Below, one piece after another: positions 41,368 through 49,256 of a stretch of 51,582 bases of DNA. A program made the translations under genes and the position numbers. The notes under the pieces are model-generated. The model did not search any database, was not told the origin of the DNA, and saw nothing but the letters and a program-made list of their open reading frames with translations. The first letter of the stretch is position 1; each line of letters begins with the position of its first letter. The DNA comes from Nocardioides phosphati (GTDB lineage Bacteria > Actinomycetota > Actinomycetes > Propionibacteriales > Nocardioidaceae), in assembly GCF_014646375.1 (NCBI RefSeq), contig NZ_BMNI01000014.1, positions 1 to 51,582 on the forward strand, given 5' to 3'.

Positions 41368-43350
41368 TCAGACCTGCTCGCGGCTCGCGACGGCTGCCTT
41401 GACGCGCTCGATGGCCTCGGCGATCGGGACGCCGTTGTCCTGGCGTCCGTCGCGGTAGCGGAACGAGACCGCGCCCTTCTCGACGTCGTCGTCGCCGGCG
41501 ATCATCATGAACGGCACCTTCTGCAGCTGCGCGTTGCGGATCTTCTTCTGCATCCGGTCGTCGGACTCGTCGACCTCGACCCGCAGGCCGAGCGCGTTCA
41601 TCTGCTTCGCGACGTCGTACAGGTAGTCGACGTGGCGCTCCGCGATCGGGATCGCGGTCACCTGGACCGGCGCGAGCCACGGCGGCATGGCGCCGGCGTA
41701 GTGCTCGAGCAGGACCCCGAAGAACCGCTCGATCGAGCCGAACTTGGCCGAGTGGATCATCACCGGCTGGTGCTTGGTGCCGTCGGGACCGACGTACTCC
41801 AGACCGAAGCCCTTGGGCTGGTTGAAGTCGTACTGGACGGTGCCCATCTGCCAGGTGCGGCCGATGGCGTCCTTGGCCTGGACCGACACCTTCGGGCCGT
41901 AGAACGCCGCGCCACCCGGGTCGGGCACGAGGTCGAGGCCGGTTTCCGCGCAGACGTCGGCGAGCACCTGGGTGGCGACCGCCCAGTCCTCGTCGGAGCC
42001 GACGAACTTGTCCTTCTTCGAGTCGTCGCGGGTCGACAGCTCGAGGTAGAAGTCCTGGAGGCCGAAGTCGCGCAGCACCGTCAGCATGAAGTTGAGCAGG
42101 TGCTTGACCTCGGCCGGGGCCTGCTCCTTGGTGCAGTAGGAGTGCGAGTCGTCCTGCGCGAAGCCGCGCACGCGGGTCAGGCCGTGGATGACGCCGGACT
42201 TCTCGTAGCGGTAGACGTGGCCGAACTCGAACAGGCGCAGCGGCAGCTCCCGGTAGGAGCGCCCGCGCGAGCTGAAGATGAGGTTGTGCATCGGGCAGTT
42301 CATCGCCTTGAGCTGGTAGTTCGTGCCCTCGAACTCCATCGGCGGGAACATCGTGTCGGCGTAGTACGGCAGGTGGCCCGAGGTGTGGAAGAGGCCGTCC
42401 TTGGTGATGTGCGGGGTGCCGACGTAGGAGAAGCCCTCCTCGATGTGGCGCTGGCGGACGTAGTCCTCCATGACCCGCTTGATGACGCCGCCCTTGGGGT
42501 GGAAGACCGGCAGGCCCGAGCCGATCTCGTCGGGGAACGAGAAGAGATCGAGCTCCTTGCCGAGCTTCCGGTGGTCGCGACGCTCGGCCTCCTCGAGCAG
42601 GTGGAGGTACTCCTCGAGGGCCTCCTTCGACTCCCACGCGGTGCCGTAGACGCGCTGCAGCTGCTTGTTCTTCTCACTGCCCCGCCAGTACGCCGCGGCC
42701 GAGCGCATCAGCTTGAACGCCGGGATCCGCTTCGTGGTCGGGAGGTGCGGGCCCCGGCAGAGGTCCTTCCAGACCGTCTCGCCGTTGCGGTTCAGGTTGT
42801 CGTAGATGGTCAGCTCGCCCGCGCCGACCTCGGCGGAGGCACCCTCGGCGGCCTCGGCGGCGGAGCCCTTGAGGCCGATCAGCTCGAGCTTGTAGGGCTC
42901 GTCGGCGAGCTCGACGCGCGCGTCGTCGTCGTTGGTGACGCGGCGGGAGAACTTCTGGTTGTCCTTGATGATCTTCTTCATCCGGGCCTCGATCTTCTCG
43001 AGGTCCTCCGGCACGAACGGCGTCTCGACGTCGAAGTCGTAGTAGAAGCCGTTGTCGATCGGCGGGCCGATACCGAGCTTCGCCTCGGGGAAGATCTCCT
43101 GCACGGCCTGCGCGAGGACGTGGGCGCAGGAGTGGCGCAGGATGTCGCGGCCGTCCTTGCTCGCCATCGCGACGCCCTCGACGGTGTCACCGTCGACGAG
43201 CTCATAGGAGAGGTCCTTGAGCTGGTCCCCGACACGCGCGGCGATGACGTCGGCGTTGTCGACGAAGAGCTGCCACGCCCTCGTGCCCGTCTCGACGGTC
43301 CGCTCCTCCGTCCCGTTGGCGGTGACGATGGCGATCTTGATGTCGGACAC
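41368..43350 (-). CDS. thrS: Threonyl-tRNA synthetase
   Basis: A 660-residue class II synthetase. The N-terminal TGS domain (about 1-65) and the SAD editing domain (about 70-220, with [12 protein letters not shown]) precede the catalytic core (about 260-545), where MNCPMHNL supplies the zinc-binding cysteine and [17 protein letters not shown] is motif 2. The C-terminal anticodon domain (about 550-655) has [20 protein letters not shown] and [13 protein letters not shown]. The length fits bacterial ThrRS. GTG start with GGGAG about five bases upstream; a TAGGAT about 52 bases upstream is a likely -10. No T-box leader is seen. Confidence 0.97.
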   Translation of the reverse strand: MSDIKIAIVTANGTEERTVETGTRAWQLFVDNADVIAARVGDQLKDLSYELVDGDTVEGVAMASKDGRDILRHSCAHVLAQAVQEIFPEAKLGIGPPIDNGFYYDFDVETPFVPEDLEKIEARMKKIIKDNQKFSRRVTNDDDARVELADEPYKLELIGLKGSAAEAAEGASAEVGAGELTIYDNLNRNGETVWKDLCRGPHLPTTKRIPAFKLMRSAAAYWRGSEKNKQLQRVYGTAWESKEALEEYLHLLEEAERRDHRKLGKELDLFSFPDEIGSGLPVFHPKGGVIKRVMEDYVRQRHIEEGFSYVGTPHITKDGLFHTSGHLPYYADTMFPPMEFEGTNYQLKAMNCPMHNLIFSSRGRSYRELPLRLFEFGHVYRYEKSGVIHGLTRVRGFAQDDSHSYCTKEQAPAEVKHLLNFMLTVLRDFGLQDFYLELSTRDDSKKDKFVGSDEDWAVATQVLADVCAETGLDLVPDPGGAAFYGPKVSVQAKDAIGRTWQMGTVQYDFNQPKGFGLEYVGPDGTKHQPVMIHSAKFGSIERFFGVLLEHYAGAMPPWLAPVQVTAIPIAERHVDYLYDVAKQMNALGLRVEVDESDDRMQKKIRNAQLQKVPFMMIAGDDDVEKGAVSFRYRDGRQDNGVPIAEAIERVKAAVASREQV

Positions 43351-43401
43351 GGGGACTCCCTCGAAAGACGGCGTGCGGGATACGGCCCCGCCTCGCCCGG
43401 A

Positions 43402-43407
43402 ATCCTA
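43402..43407 (-). promoter_or_regulatory. Likely -10 element of thrS
   Basis: TAGGAT on the minus strand, about 52 bases before the GTG start, giving a leader of about 45 bases. No convincing -35 is seen. Confidence 0.35.
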
Positions 43408-43472
43408 GCGACGTACGCCGCCGCGTGACGCCACGGTCGGCTGCCCCGCGCGCTGACCTGCGCGCTGACCCC

Positions 43473-44156
43473 TCAGAGGTCGGGCAGCTTGCGCGTCGAG
43501 ACCAGCTGGCGCGCGACCTCGTTGAGCTTGGTGTTGGTCGTCTGCGAGTAGCGACGGAGCACGTCGAACGCCTGCGCGTCGTCCAGGTCGTAGCGCTCCA
43601 TCAGGATGCCCTGGGCCTGGCCGACGAGCTTGCGCGCGTCGATGGCCTGGGTGAGCGACTCCTCCTGGCGGGCCGCAGCGAGCGCGACGGAGGCGTGGCG
43701 ACCGATGATCTCGGCGATCGCGACCTCGTCCACGTCGAACGCCGACGTGCGGCTGGCGTAGAAGGTCAGCGCACCGAGCGTGTGCTTGGAGGTCCATAGC
43801 CGCACCGAGAGTGCGCTGTGCAGTCCGAGGTTGGCGGCGGCAGGTCCCCACTGCGGCCAGCGCGGGTCAGTGGCACTGTCCTTGACGACGACCGAGTGCT
43901 CCTCGCCGACGGCGACGAAGGCCGGACCCTCGGCGAGGTCGACCTGGTACCGGTCGGCCTTGTCGGCGACCTCGGCGGTGCGCGGGCCGCTCTCGACCAG
44001 ACGGCCGTGGCGGAGCATCAGCACGCTCGCGCAGTCAGTCCCCACGAGGGCCGGAGCGGAGTCGAGGAGAAGGTCGATCGTCTCCTCGAAGCCGCCCTGC
44101 TCGTGGAGCTGGTGGGCAAGCTGGGCGAAGCTCAGCGCCGAGCGGGACTCGGGCAC
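43473..44156 (-). CDS. GAF-ANTAR domain regulator
   Basis: A 227-residue sensor-regulator. The GAF domain (about 20-150: CASVLMLRHGRLVESGP, SALSVRLWTSKHTLGALTFYA) senses a small ligand or redox state. The C-terminal ANTAR domain (about 165-220: IDARKLVGQAQGILMERYDL, DDAQAFDVLRRYSQTTN) binds RNA hairpins and acts in transcription antitermination. The start is GTG 44156 with GGAGG six bases upstream; a longer version would carry an implausible N-terminus. GAF-ANTAR proteins are abundant in actinobacteria. It opens the stress-gene island to its right; its RNA target is not apparent here. Confidence 0.92.
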   Translation of the reverse strand: MPESRSALSFAQLAHQLHEQGGFEETIDLLLDSAPALVGTDCASVLMLRHGRLVESGPRTAEVADKADRYQVDLAEGPAFVAVGEEHSVVVKDSATDPRWPQWGPAAANLGLHSALSVRLWTSKHTLGALTFYASRTSAFDVDEVAIAEIIGRHASVALAAARQEESLTQAIDARKLVGQAQGILMERYDLDDAQAFDVLRRYSQTTNTKLNEVARQLVSTRKLPDL

Positions 44157-44283
44157 GGGCCACCTCCGGAACGGGATCAACAGGACAGGGGTCGGCAGCC
44201 ATCCTGCCCCCTTCCAAACCGTAGCGCCCACCCGGGGCCCGCGTGCCGTTTCCGTCCCACGGGTTGACCCGCGTCACGCCCGC

Positions 44284-44610
44284 TCAGCTGTCGACGGCGC
44301 GCTCGAGCTCGGCCTTGGTCATCTTCGAGCGGCCCTTGATCCCCTTCCGCCGCGCCTCGTTGTAGAGCTGGTCACGGGTCCGTCCGCCCTCGCCCCTGTG
44401 CGACCGGAGGCCACCACGACGGCCGGACGAGATGTCGTCCGTCGAGGTCCGGCTCGACTCCCTGGCCTCGCCGTGCCGGGCGCGCTCCTTGTTGACGGTG
44501 CGCGCCGCGATCTCCTCCGCCAGGTCCTCCGGCTTGCCCCGCTCCTCGAGGCCCTCCTTGATGTGCTCGTACTGGCGCTCGCGCTTCTTGCTCCAGGCTC
44601 GCTGTGGCAT
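44284..44610 (-). CDS. Small basic protein with Rho-N/SAP-like C-terminus
   Basis: A 108-residue, highly charged protein. The N-terminal part, MPQRAWSKKRERQYEHIKEG then LEERGKPEDLAEEIAARTVNKE, is a helical pattern common in actinobacterial plasmid-stabilisation-like or ChaB-like small proteins. A flexible R/S/G-rich middle (about 52-75, GRRGGLRSHRGEGG) is followed by a C-terminal LYNEARRKGIKGRSKMTKAELERAV (about 80-105, in pieces), which resembles the Rho N-terminal or SAP helix-extended-loop-helix that binds nucleic acids. ATG 44610 has GGAGAAACGTG upstream. Probably a nucleic-acid-binding stress protein (inference). Confidence 0.78.
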   Translation of the reverse strand: MPQRAWSKKRERQYEHIKEGLEERGKPEDLAEEIAARTVNKERARHGEARESSRTSTDDISSGRRGGLRSHRGEGGRTRDQLYNEARRKGIKGRSKMTKAELERAVDS

Positions 44611-44613
44611 CAC

Positions 44614-44650
44614 GTTTCTCCGTTCTCCGCATCGGGGTACGTCACCGTCA
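44614..44650 (+). promoter_or_regulatory. Candidate SigF/SigB-type promoter of the DUF6328 gene
   Basis: GTTT (44614-44617), 17 bases, GGGTAC (44635-44640), then nine bases to the ATG at 44650, so the message would be nearly leaderless. It resembles the alternative-sigma (SigF/SigB) consensus GTTT-N15/17-GGGTA known from mycobacteria and streptomycetes. Confidence 0.55.
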
Positions 44651-45162
44651 TGAGGCACGTACCCGGTCCGGACCCGGACGACCCGCAGACCCTGGACCGC
44701 AACTTCCACGAGCTGCTCCAGGAGCTGCGCGTCACGCAGACCGGCGTCCAGCTGCTCTCCGGCTTCCTGCTGACGGTCCCCTTCTCGGACCGGTTCCAGA
44801 CACTCGACGACGTCCAGCTCACGGCGTACGTCGTGGTCTTCTGCGGCTCGCTGCTGGCGACGTCGCTGCTGGTTGCGCCCGTCGCGTTCCACCGGGTGCT
44901 CTTCCGACGCCGCCAGCGGAGGCTGGTCGTCGAGGCGGCCAACTGGTGCGCCCTCGGCGGCCTCGCGGTGCTGGCGCTCGTGACGAGCGGGATCCTCTTC
45001 CTCGTCATCGACCTGGTGGCCTCGCGGGCGGTCGCCTACGGCTGTCTCGCCTTCGCCCTCGTCCTGTTCTGCGCTCTGTGGGCGGCCGTGCCGCTGGTGG
45101 GCGCCGCCCGGACGGCCGGACGGCGCGTGGAGTCAGGCCGAGAGCCGACCCCGGAGGAGTGA
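44650..45162 (+). CDS. DUF6328-family membrane protein
   Basis: A 170-residue protein with about four membrane helices. The family start DRNFHELLQELRVTQTGVQLL (about 16-36; in pieces) is followed by helices near 32-45, 60-80, 98-120 and 125-145. A cytosolic C-terminal tail ends in PTPEE. Function unknown; such genes often neighbour stress or sigma-factor genes in actinobacteria. The ATG at 44650 lacks a ribosome binding site but lies nine bases after a GGGTAC element. Its 3' end overlaps the convergent 77-residue gene by 30 bases. Confidence 0.85.
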   Translation: MRHVPGPDPDDPQTLDRNFHELLQELRVTQTGVQLLSGFLLTVPFSDRFQTLDDVQLTAYVVVFCGSLLATSLLVAPVAFHRVLFRRRQRRLVVEAANWCALGGLAVLALVTSGILFLVIDLVASRAVAYGCLAFALVLFCALWAAVPLVGAARTAGRRVESGREPTPEE

Positions 45163-45366
45163 CTTGCCCTCCTCGGCTCCGCGGATGGAGCTCTCCTGGG
45201 CCCGCACGAAGAGCGCGGCGGCCTCGTCGTCGCCGGAGCGACGCGCGTCCTCGATGTAGGTCTCGAGACGCAGCGCGTTGCTCAGGCAGGTCTCGGTGAA
45301 CCAGATCAGGTTGTAGTCCTTGTCAGCGGTGCCGGTGACGACACCGGCCTCGGTCAACTGAGCCAT
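45133..45366 (-). CDS. Small conserved acidic protein of unknown function
   Basis: A 77-residue cytosolic protein: MAQLTEAGVVTGTADKDYNL, then WFTETCLSNALRLETYIEDA and a helical end EEGKSLLRGRLSA (pieces). It looks like a two- or three-helix protein. I do not know its function. ATG 45366 has GGAGGG eight bases upstream. A SigF-type promoter-like sequence (GCAT-N15-GGGTAA) lies about 45 bases upstream. Its 3' end overlaps the DUF6328 gene on the other strand. Confidence 0.75.
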   Translation of the reverse strand: MAQLTEAGVVTGTADKDYNLIWFTETCLSNALRLETYIEDARRSGDDEAAALFVRAQESSIRGAEEGKSLLRGRLSA

Positions 45367-45412
45367 CGGGCTCTCCCTCCTGGGGGTCGGGAACAGGCCG
45401 TTCACGGCGCAG

Positions 45413-45437
45413 TTACCCGCGGGCTCGGGGCTCATGC
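45413..45437 (-). promoter_or_regulatory. Candidate SigF/SigB-type promoter of the 77-residue gene
   Basis: On the minus strand GCAT (45437-45434), exactly 15 bases, GGGTAA (45418-45413); the start codon is about 46 bases downstream, with a good ribosome binding site between. It fits GNNT-N14/16-GGGTA. It overlaps the last codons of the 57-residue gene. Confidence 0.55.
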
Positions 45438-45586
45438 GGGTCGGCGGCCGGGTCCGGCGCGGTCCGTGCGGGAAGGTCGCTGACCACCTCCTTGCCCCGT
45501 CCTCGGTCGCGCATGGCAGCGAAAATCAGGATGCTCGCGATGAACGCGAGGGCGATCGCTCCGGCAAGCCAGTAGGTCCAGTTCAT
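45413..45586 (-). CDS. Single-pass small membrane protein
   Basis: A 57-residue protein: MNWTYWLAGAIALAFIASIL and IFAAMRD form one membrane helix (about 4-26), followed by a short basic and proline-rich tail. Function unknown; probably a stress membrane protein. The ATG is nine bases after a GGGTAC element, with no ribosome binding site. The 77-residue gene starts 46 bases downstream. Confidence 0.6.
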   Translation of the reverse strand: MNWTYWLAGAIALAFIASILIFAAMRDRGRGKEVVSDLPARTAPDPAADPHEPRARG

Positions 45587-45595
45587 GGAGTAGGC

Positions 45596-45620
45596 GTACC
45601 CCCGGGACGAACCTTCATGC
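45596..45620 (-). promoter_or_regulatory. Candidate SigF/SigB-type promoter of the 57-residue membrane protein gene
   Basis: On the minus strand GCAT (45620-45617), exactly 15 bases, GGGTAC (45601-45596), then nine bases to the ATG at 45586. The same GCAT-N15-GGGTA layout occurs 180 bases away upstream of the 77-residue gene. Confidence 0.6.
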
Positions 45621-45635
45621 ATCGTGTGTCCGGGG

Positions 45636-45665
45636 TTGCACAGGTGGTCTGGACCGGTCTAGGTT
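45636..45665 (+). promoter_or_regulatory. Possible housekeeping promoter of the sigma factor gene
   Basis: TTGCAC (45636-45641), 18 bases, TAGGTT (45660-45665), then about 72 bases to the ATG. The hexamers match the consensus moderately. Confidence 0.35.
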
Positions 45666-45737
45666 CGAAGAGCAGTACAGGTGACTCAGCCCTGCTCAAG
45701 ACGTGGGCAGGCCGGCACGAACCTTTCAAGGATCGTC

Positions 45738-46652
45738 ATGCACCTCTCTTCCGTTTCTGCACCTACCGCGGTTCTGGTTCCGCACGGCACCACTCCCAGC
45801 CGCCTCCAGCGGCGCCAGCGCACGAGGGAGCTCCTCGCCCTCGCGCACGCCACCACCTCGCAGGCCGAGCGCGACCAGGCGCTCGACGAAGTGGTTCGCA
45901 TCAACATGCCCGTCGCACGCACCCTCGCGGCGCCGTACGCCGGACGTGGCATTCCGCTCGAAGACCTCGAGCAGGTCGCGTTCATGGCACTCGTCCGGGC
46001 AGCGCGGGGCTTCCACCCCGACCGCTCGGGCGACTTCCTCGCGTACGCCGTCCCGACCATCCGTGGTGAGGTGAAGAAGCACTTCCGCGACCACGGGTGG
46101 ACTGTCCGGCCGCCGCGCCGGATCCAGGAGCTGCAGGCAGAGGTGGTCCGTACCCGCTCCGAGCTCCAGCAGACCACCGGCCACGAGCCGGACCTGGCGG
46201 AGATCGCGGAGCAGATCGGCGAGCCCGTGGAGGAGGTCGCGGAGGCCATGGCCGCCGACGGCTGCTTCTCCCCCAGCTCGCTCGACCAGCCCATCCGCTC
46301 CGAGTCCGGGACCTCCCTCGGCGACCTCATGGCCGACGAGGACCCCGGGTTCGAGGCGGCCGAGGCGCGCGCCATGCTCAGCACGGCGATCGCCAAGCTC
46401 GGCGAGCGTGACCGCAGGATCCTGCGGATGCGCTTCTTCGACGGGCTGACGCAGAAGGAGATCGGTCACGAGATCGGCGTGACGCAGATGCAGGTCTCCC
46501 GCCTGCTGACGCGGATCCTCACCGATCTGCGTGCGGAGCTCACCCGGCCGACGCCGCCGAGCACGCCGCCCGGTGCTCCCGCAGCGGTCAAGCCGCTGCA
46601 GGTCCCGCGGCCGCGCGGTCCGCTCCCGGCAGAGCTGAGGCCGGCGAGCTGA
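45738..46652 (+). CDS. RNA polymerase sigma factor, SigF/SigB type (group 3)
   Basis: A 304-residue alternative sigma factor. Region 2 (about 45-120) has GIPLEDLEQVAFMALVRAAR and YAVPTIRGEVKKHFRDHGW (-10 recognition and core binding). Region 3 (about 125-195) has DLAEIAEQIGEPVEEV. Region 4 (about 225-275) has LGERDRRILRMRFFDGLTQ, KEIGHEIGVTQMQVSRLL with a complete helix-turn-helix. A proline-rich tail (about 278-304) is extra. It resembles stress and general-response factors. ATG 45738 has AAGGA six bases upstream. No anti-sigma factor gene is adjacent, which is unusual. Three SigF-type promoters lie within 1.1 kb upstream on either strand. Confidence 0.93.
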   Translation: MHLSSVSAPTAVLVPHGTTPSRLQRRQRTRELLALAHATTSQAERDQALDEVVRINMPVARTLAAPYAGRGIPLEDLEQVAFMALVRAARGFHPDRSGDFLAYAVPTIRGEVKKHFRDHGWTVRPPRRIQELQAEVVRTRSELQQTTGHEPDLAEIAEQIGEPVEEVAEAMAADGCFSPSSLDQPIRSESGTSLGDLMADEDPGFEAAEARAMLSTAIAKLGERDRRILRMRFFDGLTQKEIGHEIGVTQMQVSRLLTRILTDLRAELTRPTPPSTPPGAPAAVKPLQVPRPRGPLPAELRPAS

Positions 46653-46653
46653 C

Positions 46654-47496
46654 ATGGGATTCCCTGCACAGCACCAGGCACCGCCGGGTCTGCAGGGTCG
46701 GATGGAGCCGGTCCCGGACTGCGGTGAGGAGACTTACCGCGGTTCGGGCCGGCTCGCCGGCAAGGTGGCCCTGATCACCGGCGCCGACAGTGGCATCGGG
46801 CGCGCGGTCGCGATCGCCTTCGCCCGCGAGGGCGCCGACGTGGCGATCTCGCACCTGCCGTCCGAGGAGCCCGACGCCAAGGCGGTGGCGAGCCTCGTGG
46901 AGGACGCCGGCCAGCGGGCACTCCTCCTGCCCGGCGACCTCGCGGACCCGGCGTACTGCCGGAGCCTCGTCGAGCGCACCGTGTCGGACCTCGGCAAGCT
47001 CGACGTGCTCGTCTGCAACGCGGCGTACCAGATGGCCCACGACTCGATCGCCGACGTGAGCGACGAGGAGTGGGAGCACACGTTCGCCGTCAACATCGGG
47101 GCGATGTTCCGCCTCGTGAAGGCCGCGCTGCCCCATCTCGGGGAGGGCAGCTCGATCATCGGATCGTCGTCGGTCAACAGTGACGACCCCAACCCGACCC
47201 TCGCCGCGTACGCCGCGACGAAGGCCGCGATCGCCAACTTCTGTGCCTCGCTGGCCCAGCAGCTCGGCCCGCGCGGTATCCGGGTCAACAGCGTCGCCCC
47301 CGGCCCGGTCTGGACGCCGCTCATCCCGTCGTCCTTCCCCGCGGAGAAGGTCGAGGAGTTCGGCGACAACACTCCGCTCGGCCGCGCTGCCCAGCCGGCC
47401 GAGCTCGCCGCGGCGTACGTCTTCCTCGCCTCCGACGAGGCGTCGTACGTCGCCGGCGCGCGGCTTGCCGTGACGGGTGGTCGCCCGGTCCTCTGA
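46654..47496 (+). CDS. SDR-family oxidoreductase (YghA-like)
   Basis: A 280-residue short-chain dehydrogenase. An N-terminal extension (about 1-32) precedes the NAD(P)-binding LITGADSGIGRAVA (about 40-53), LVCNAAYQ (about 114-121), the catalytic Ser in SSSVNSDD (about 170) and YAATKAA (about 188-194; Tyr-x3-Lys), and IRVNSVAPGPVWTPL (about 209-223). The extended form is typical of YghA-like stress-associated SDRs. The ATG is one base after the sigma factor stop, so it is co-transcribed with it and coupled. A strong terminator follows. Substrate unknown. Confidence 0.92.
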   Translation: MGFPAQHQAPPGLQGRMEPVPDCGEETYRGSGRLAGKVALITGADSGIGRAVAIAFAREGADVAISHLPSEEPDAKAVASLVEDAGQRALLLPGDLADPAYCRSLVERTVSDLGKLDVLVCNAAYQMAHDSIADVSDEEWEHTFAVNIGAMFRLVKAALPHLGEGSSIIGSSSVNSDDPNPTLAAYAATKAAIANFCASLAQQLGPRGIRVNSVAPGPVWTPLIPSSFPAEKVEEFGDNTPLGRAAQPAELAAAYVFLASDEASYVAGARLAVTGGRPVL

Positions 47497-47511
47497 GGCC
47501 GCCCCCATCGC

Positions 47512-47545
47512 GAACGGCCCCGGTGTCCGAGTGCCGGGGCCGTTC
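47512..47545 (+). terminator. Terminator after the sigma factor-SDR operon
   Basis: A perfect 12-bp stem (47512-47523 with 47534-47545) and a 10-base loop, followed by GTCCTTTCC, a weak T-rich tract. Confidence 0.9.
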
Positions 47546-47655
47546 GTCCTTTCCCGCCCGTCCTGCCCGACCGTCTTGCGCGTCGGTCCTGTCGGGCTCT
47601 GGCGGCCTGACCGGCGCCGTGCCATGGTCGAAGCCTCGACACAGGAGGAGCCCCG

Positions 47656-48369
47656 ATGGATGCCCCCGACTTCACCGGCATGAAGGCGATGTACATCAAC
47701 TGCACGCTCAAGCGCTCGCCGGAGGTGAGCAACACCCAGGGCCTCCTCGACGCGAGCGTCGAGATCATGCAGAAGCACGGCGTCGAGGTCGACGTGCTCC
47801 GGGCGGTCGACCACGACATCGCGACCGGGGTCTATCCGGACATGCGCGAGCACGGCTGGGAGACCGACGCCTGGCCGGAGATCTATCCGCGCGTGCTCGC
47901 GGCGGACATCCTCGTGCTCGCCGGCCCGATCTGGCTCGGCGACAACTCCAGCGTCATGAAGCGGGTCATCGAGCGGCTCTACGGGCTCAGCGGGATGCTC
48001 AACGACAAGGGCCAGTACCTCTACTACGGCCGCGTCGGCGGGTGCGTCATCACGGGCAACGAGGACGGCATCAAGCACTGTGCCCAGAACGTCCTCTACT
48101 CGCTGCAGCACCTCGGCTACACGATCCCTCCGAACGCCGACGCGGGCTGGATCGGCGAGGCCGGCCCGGGGCCGTCGTACCTCGACCCGGGCAGCGGTGG
48201 CCCCGAGAACGACTTCACCAACCGCAACACCACCTTCATGACCTGGAACCTGATGCACCTCGCGCAGATGCTCAAGGACGCGGGCGGGGTCCCGGCGTAC
48301 GGCACGTCGCGGCGCGACTGGGACGCCGGCGCCCGTTTCGACTTCGAGAACCCGGAGTACCGGTCCTGA
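47656..48369 (+). CDS. NAD(P)H-dependent FMN reductase-like flavodoxin-fold protein
   Basis: A 237-residue protein with the flavodoxin-like fold of NADPH-dependent FMN reductases and quinone reductases. The phosphate-binding loop region NCTLKRSPEVSNTQ (about 15-28), AADILVLAGPIWLGDNSSVMK (about 82-102, in pieces) and YYGRVGGCVITGNEDG (about 123-138) match the family. The long C-terminal part (about 165-237) includes FTNRNTTFMTWNLMHLAQML. AGGAGG lies about eight bases before the ATG. Likely role: reduce flavin or quinones in stress defence. It is a single-gene transcript between terminators. Confidence 0.9.
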   Translation: MDAPDFTGMKAMYINCTLKRSPEVSNTQGLLDASVEIMQKHGVEVDVLRAVDHDIATGVYPDMREHGWETDAWPEIYPRVLAADILVLAGPIWLGDNSSVMKRVIERLYGLSGMLNDKGQYLYYGRVGGCVITGNEDGIKHCAQNVLYSLQHLGYTIPPNADAGWIGEAGPGPSYLDPGSGGPENDFTNRNTTFMTWNLMHLAQMLKDAGGVPAYGTSRRDWDAGARFDFENPEYRS

Positions 48370-48417
48370 GCCCCCGCGTCGCGGAGGCCGTTCCTCCTCC
48401 CGAAGGCCGGCCGCTGC

Positions 48418-48431
48418 TAGCGTCCGTGGCA
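48418..48431 (+). promoter_or_regulatory. Leaderless promoter of the VIT-family gene
   Basis: TAGCGT (48418-48423) ends seven bases before the ATG at 48431. There is no ribosome binding site. Confidence 0.5.
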
Positions 48432-49162
48432 TGGCGAACGACATGAGTGAGCAGCCACCGCTGGCCCATCCGGACGAGCCGCACGCCGCCTCGATGGGCA
48501 ACCGGCTGAACTGGCTGCGCGCCGGCGTACTGGGAGCCAACGACGGCCTCGTCTCGACCGCAGGCCTCGTCATCGGCGTGGCGGCGGCGACCCCGGAGCC
48601 CACGGCCATCCTGACCGCAGGCATCGCGGGCCTGGCCGCCGGAGCGATCTCGATGGCACTGGGTGAGTACGTCTCCGTCAGCACCCAGCGCGACACCGAG
48701 CTCGCGCTGATCGCCAAGGAGAAGCACGAGCTCAAGCACGAGCCCGAGGAGGAGTTCCGCGAGCTGATCGGGCTGCTCGAGCAGCGCGGCCTCTCCCCCG
48801 AGACGTCACGGACCGTGGCCCACGAGCTGACGGAGGCCGACCCGCTCAAGGCGCACCTCGCGCTCGAGCTCGGCATCGACTCGGAGGAGCTCACGAACCC
48901 GTGGCACGCGGCGATCTCCTCCGCCATCGCCTTCAGCCTCGGCGCCCTCGTCCCTATCCTCGCCTCGCTGATCGCCTGGCACCGGCTGCCCTGCATCGTC
49001 GTGGCCGTGGCGCTCGGTCTGGTCGCGACGGGTTACATCTCCGCGCACCTCGGTGACGCCCGGCGCGGACGCGCGATGGCGCGCGTCCTCCTCGGTGGCC
49101 TCCTGGCGATGGCCATCACGTACGCCGTCGGCCGGGCACTGGGCGCGACCGGCATCGTGTAG
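48431..49162 (+). CDS. VIT-family (VIT1/CCC1) iron/manganese transporter-like protein
   Basis: A 243-residue membrane protein of the VIT1/CCC1 family, which moves Fe2+ or Mn2+ out of the cytosol. The signature LRAGVLGANDGLVSTAGLVIGV (about 29-50, in pieces), then GAISMALGEYVSVSTQRDTE (about 75-94), are conserved. A cytosolic acidic metal-binding helix region (about 92-150, with EKHELKHEPEEEF and E/H residues) precedes the last three helices (about 163-243). Five membrane segments in total. It probably protects from metal overload. The message may be leaderless. Confidence 0.9.
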   Translation: MANDMSEQPPLAHPDEPHAASMGNRLNWLRAGVLGANDGLVSTAGLVIGVAAATPEPTAILTAGIAGLAAGAISMALGEYVSVSTQRDTELALIAKEKHELKHEPEEEFRELIGLLEQRGLSPETSRTVAHELTEADPLKAHLALELGIDSEELTNPWHAAISSAIAFSLGALVPILASLIAWHRLPCIVVAVALGLVATGYISAHLGDARRGRAMARVLLGGLLAMAITYAVGRALGATGIV

Positions 49163-49256
49163 CGCCCGCAGGACCTCAGGCCCGCGCTGCGATGACCTCC
49201 TCCCCTGCCGTGCGGCACCGGGAGAGGCGCACGGTCGGAGTGAACGGAGGTGCACC

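Noticed and set aside
43351..43470. T-box or other riboswitch upstream of thrS
   Set aside because: The leader is short (about 45 bases) and shows none of the T-box stems or the conserved antiterminator sequence; actinobacterial T-boxes are known mainly for ileS.
46588..48996. An 802-codon minus-strand frame across SDR, flavin reductase and VIT genes
   Set aside because: It crosses three recognised plus-strand genes and their terminator, and its own translation has no family resemblance.
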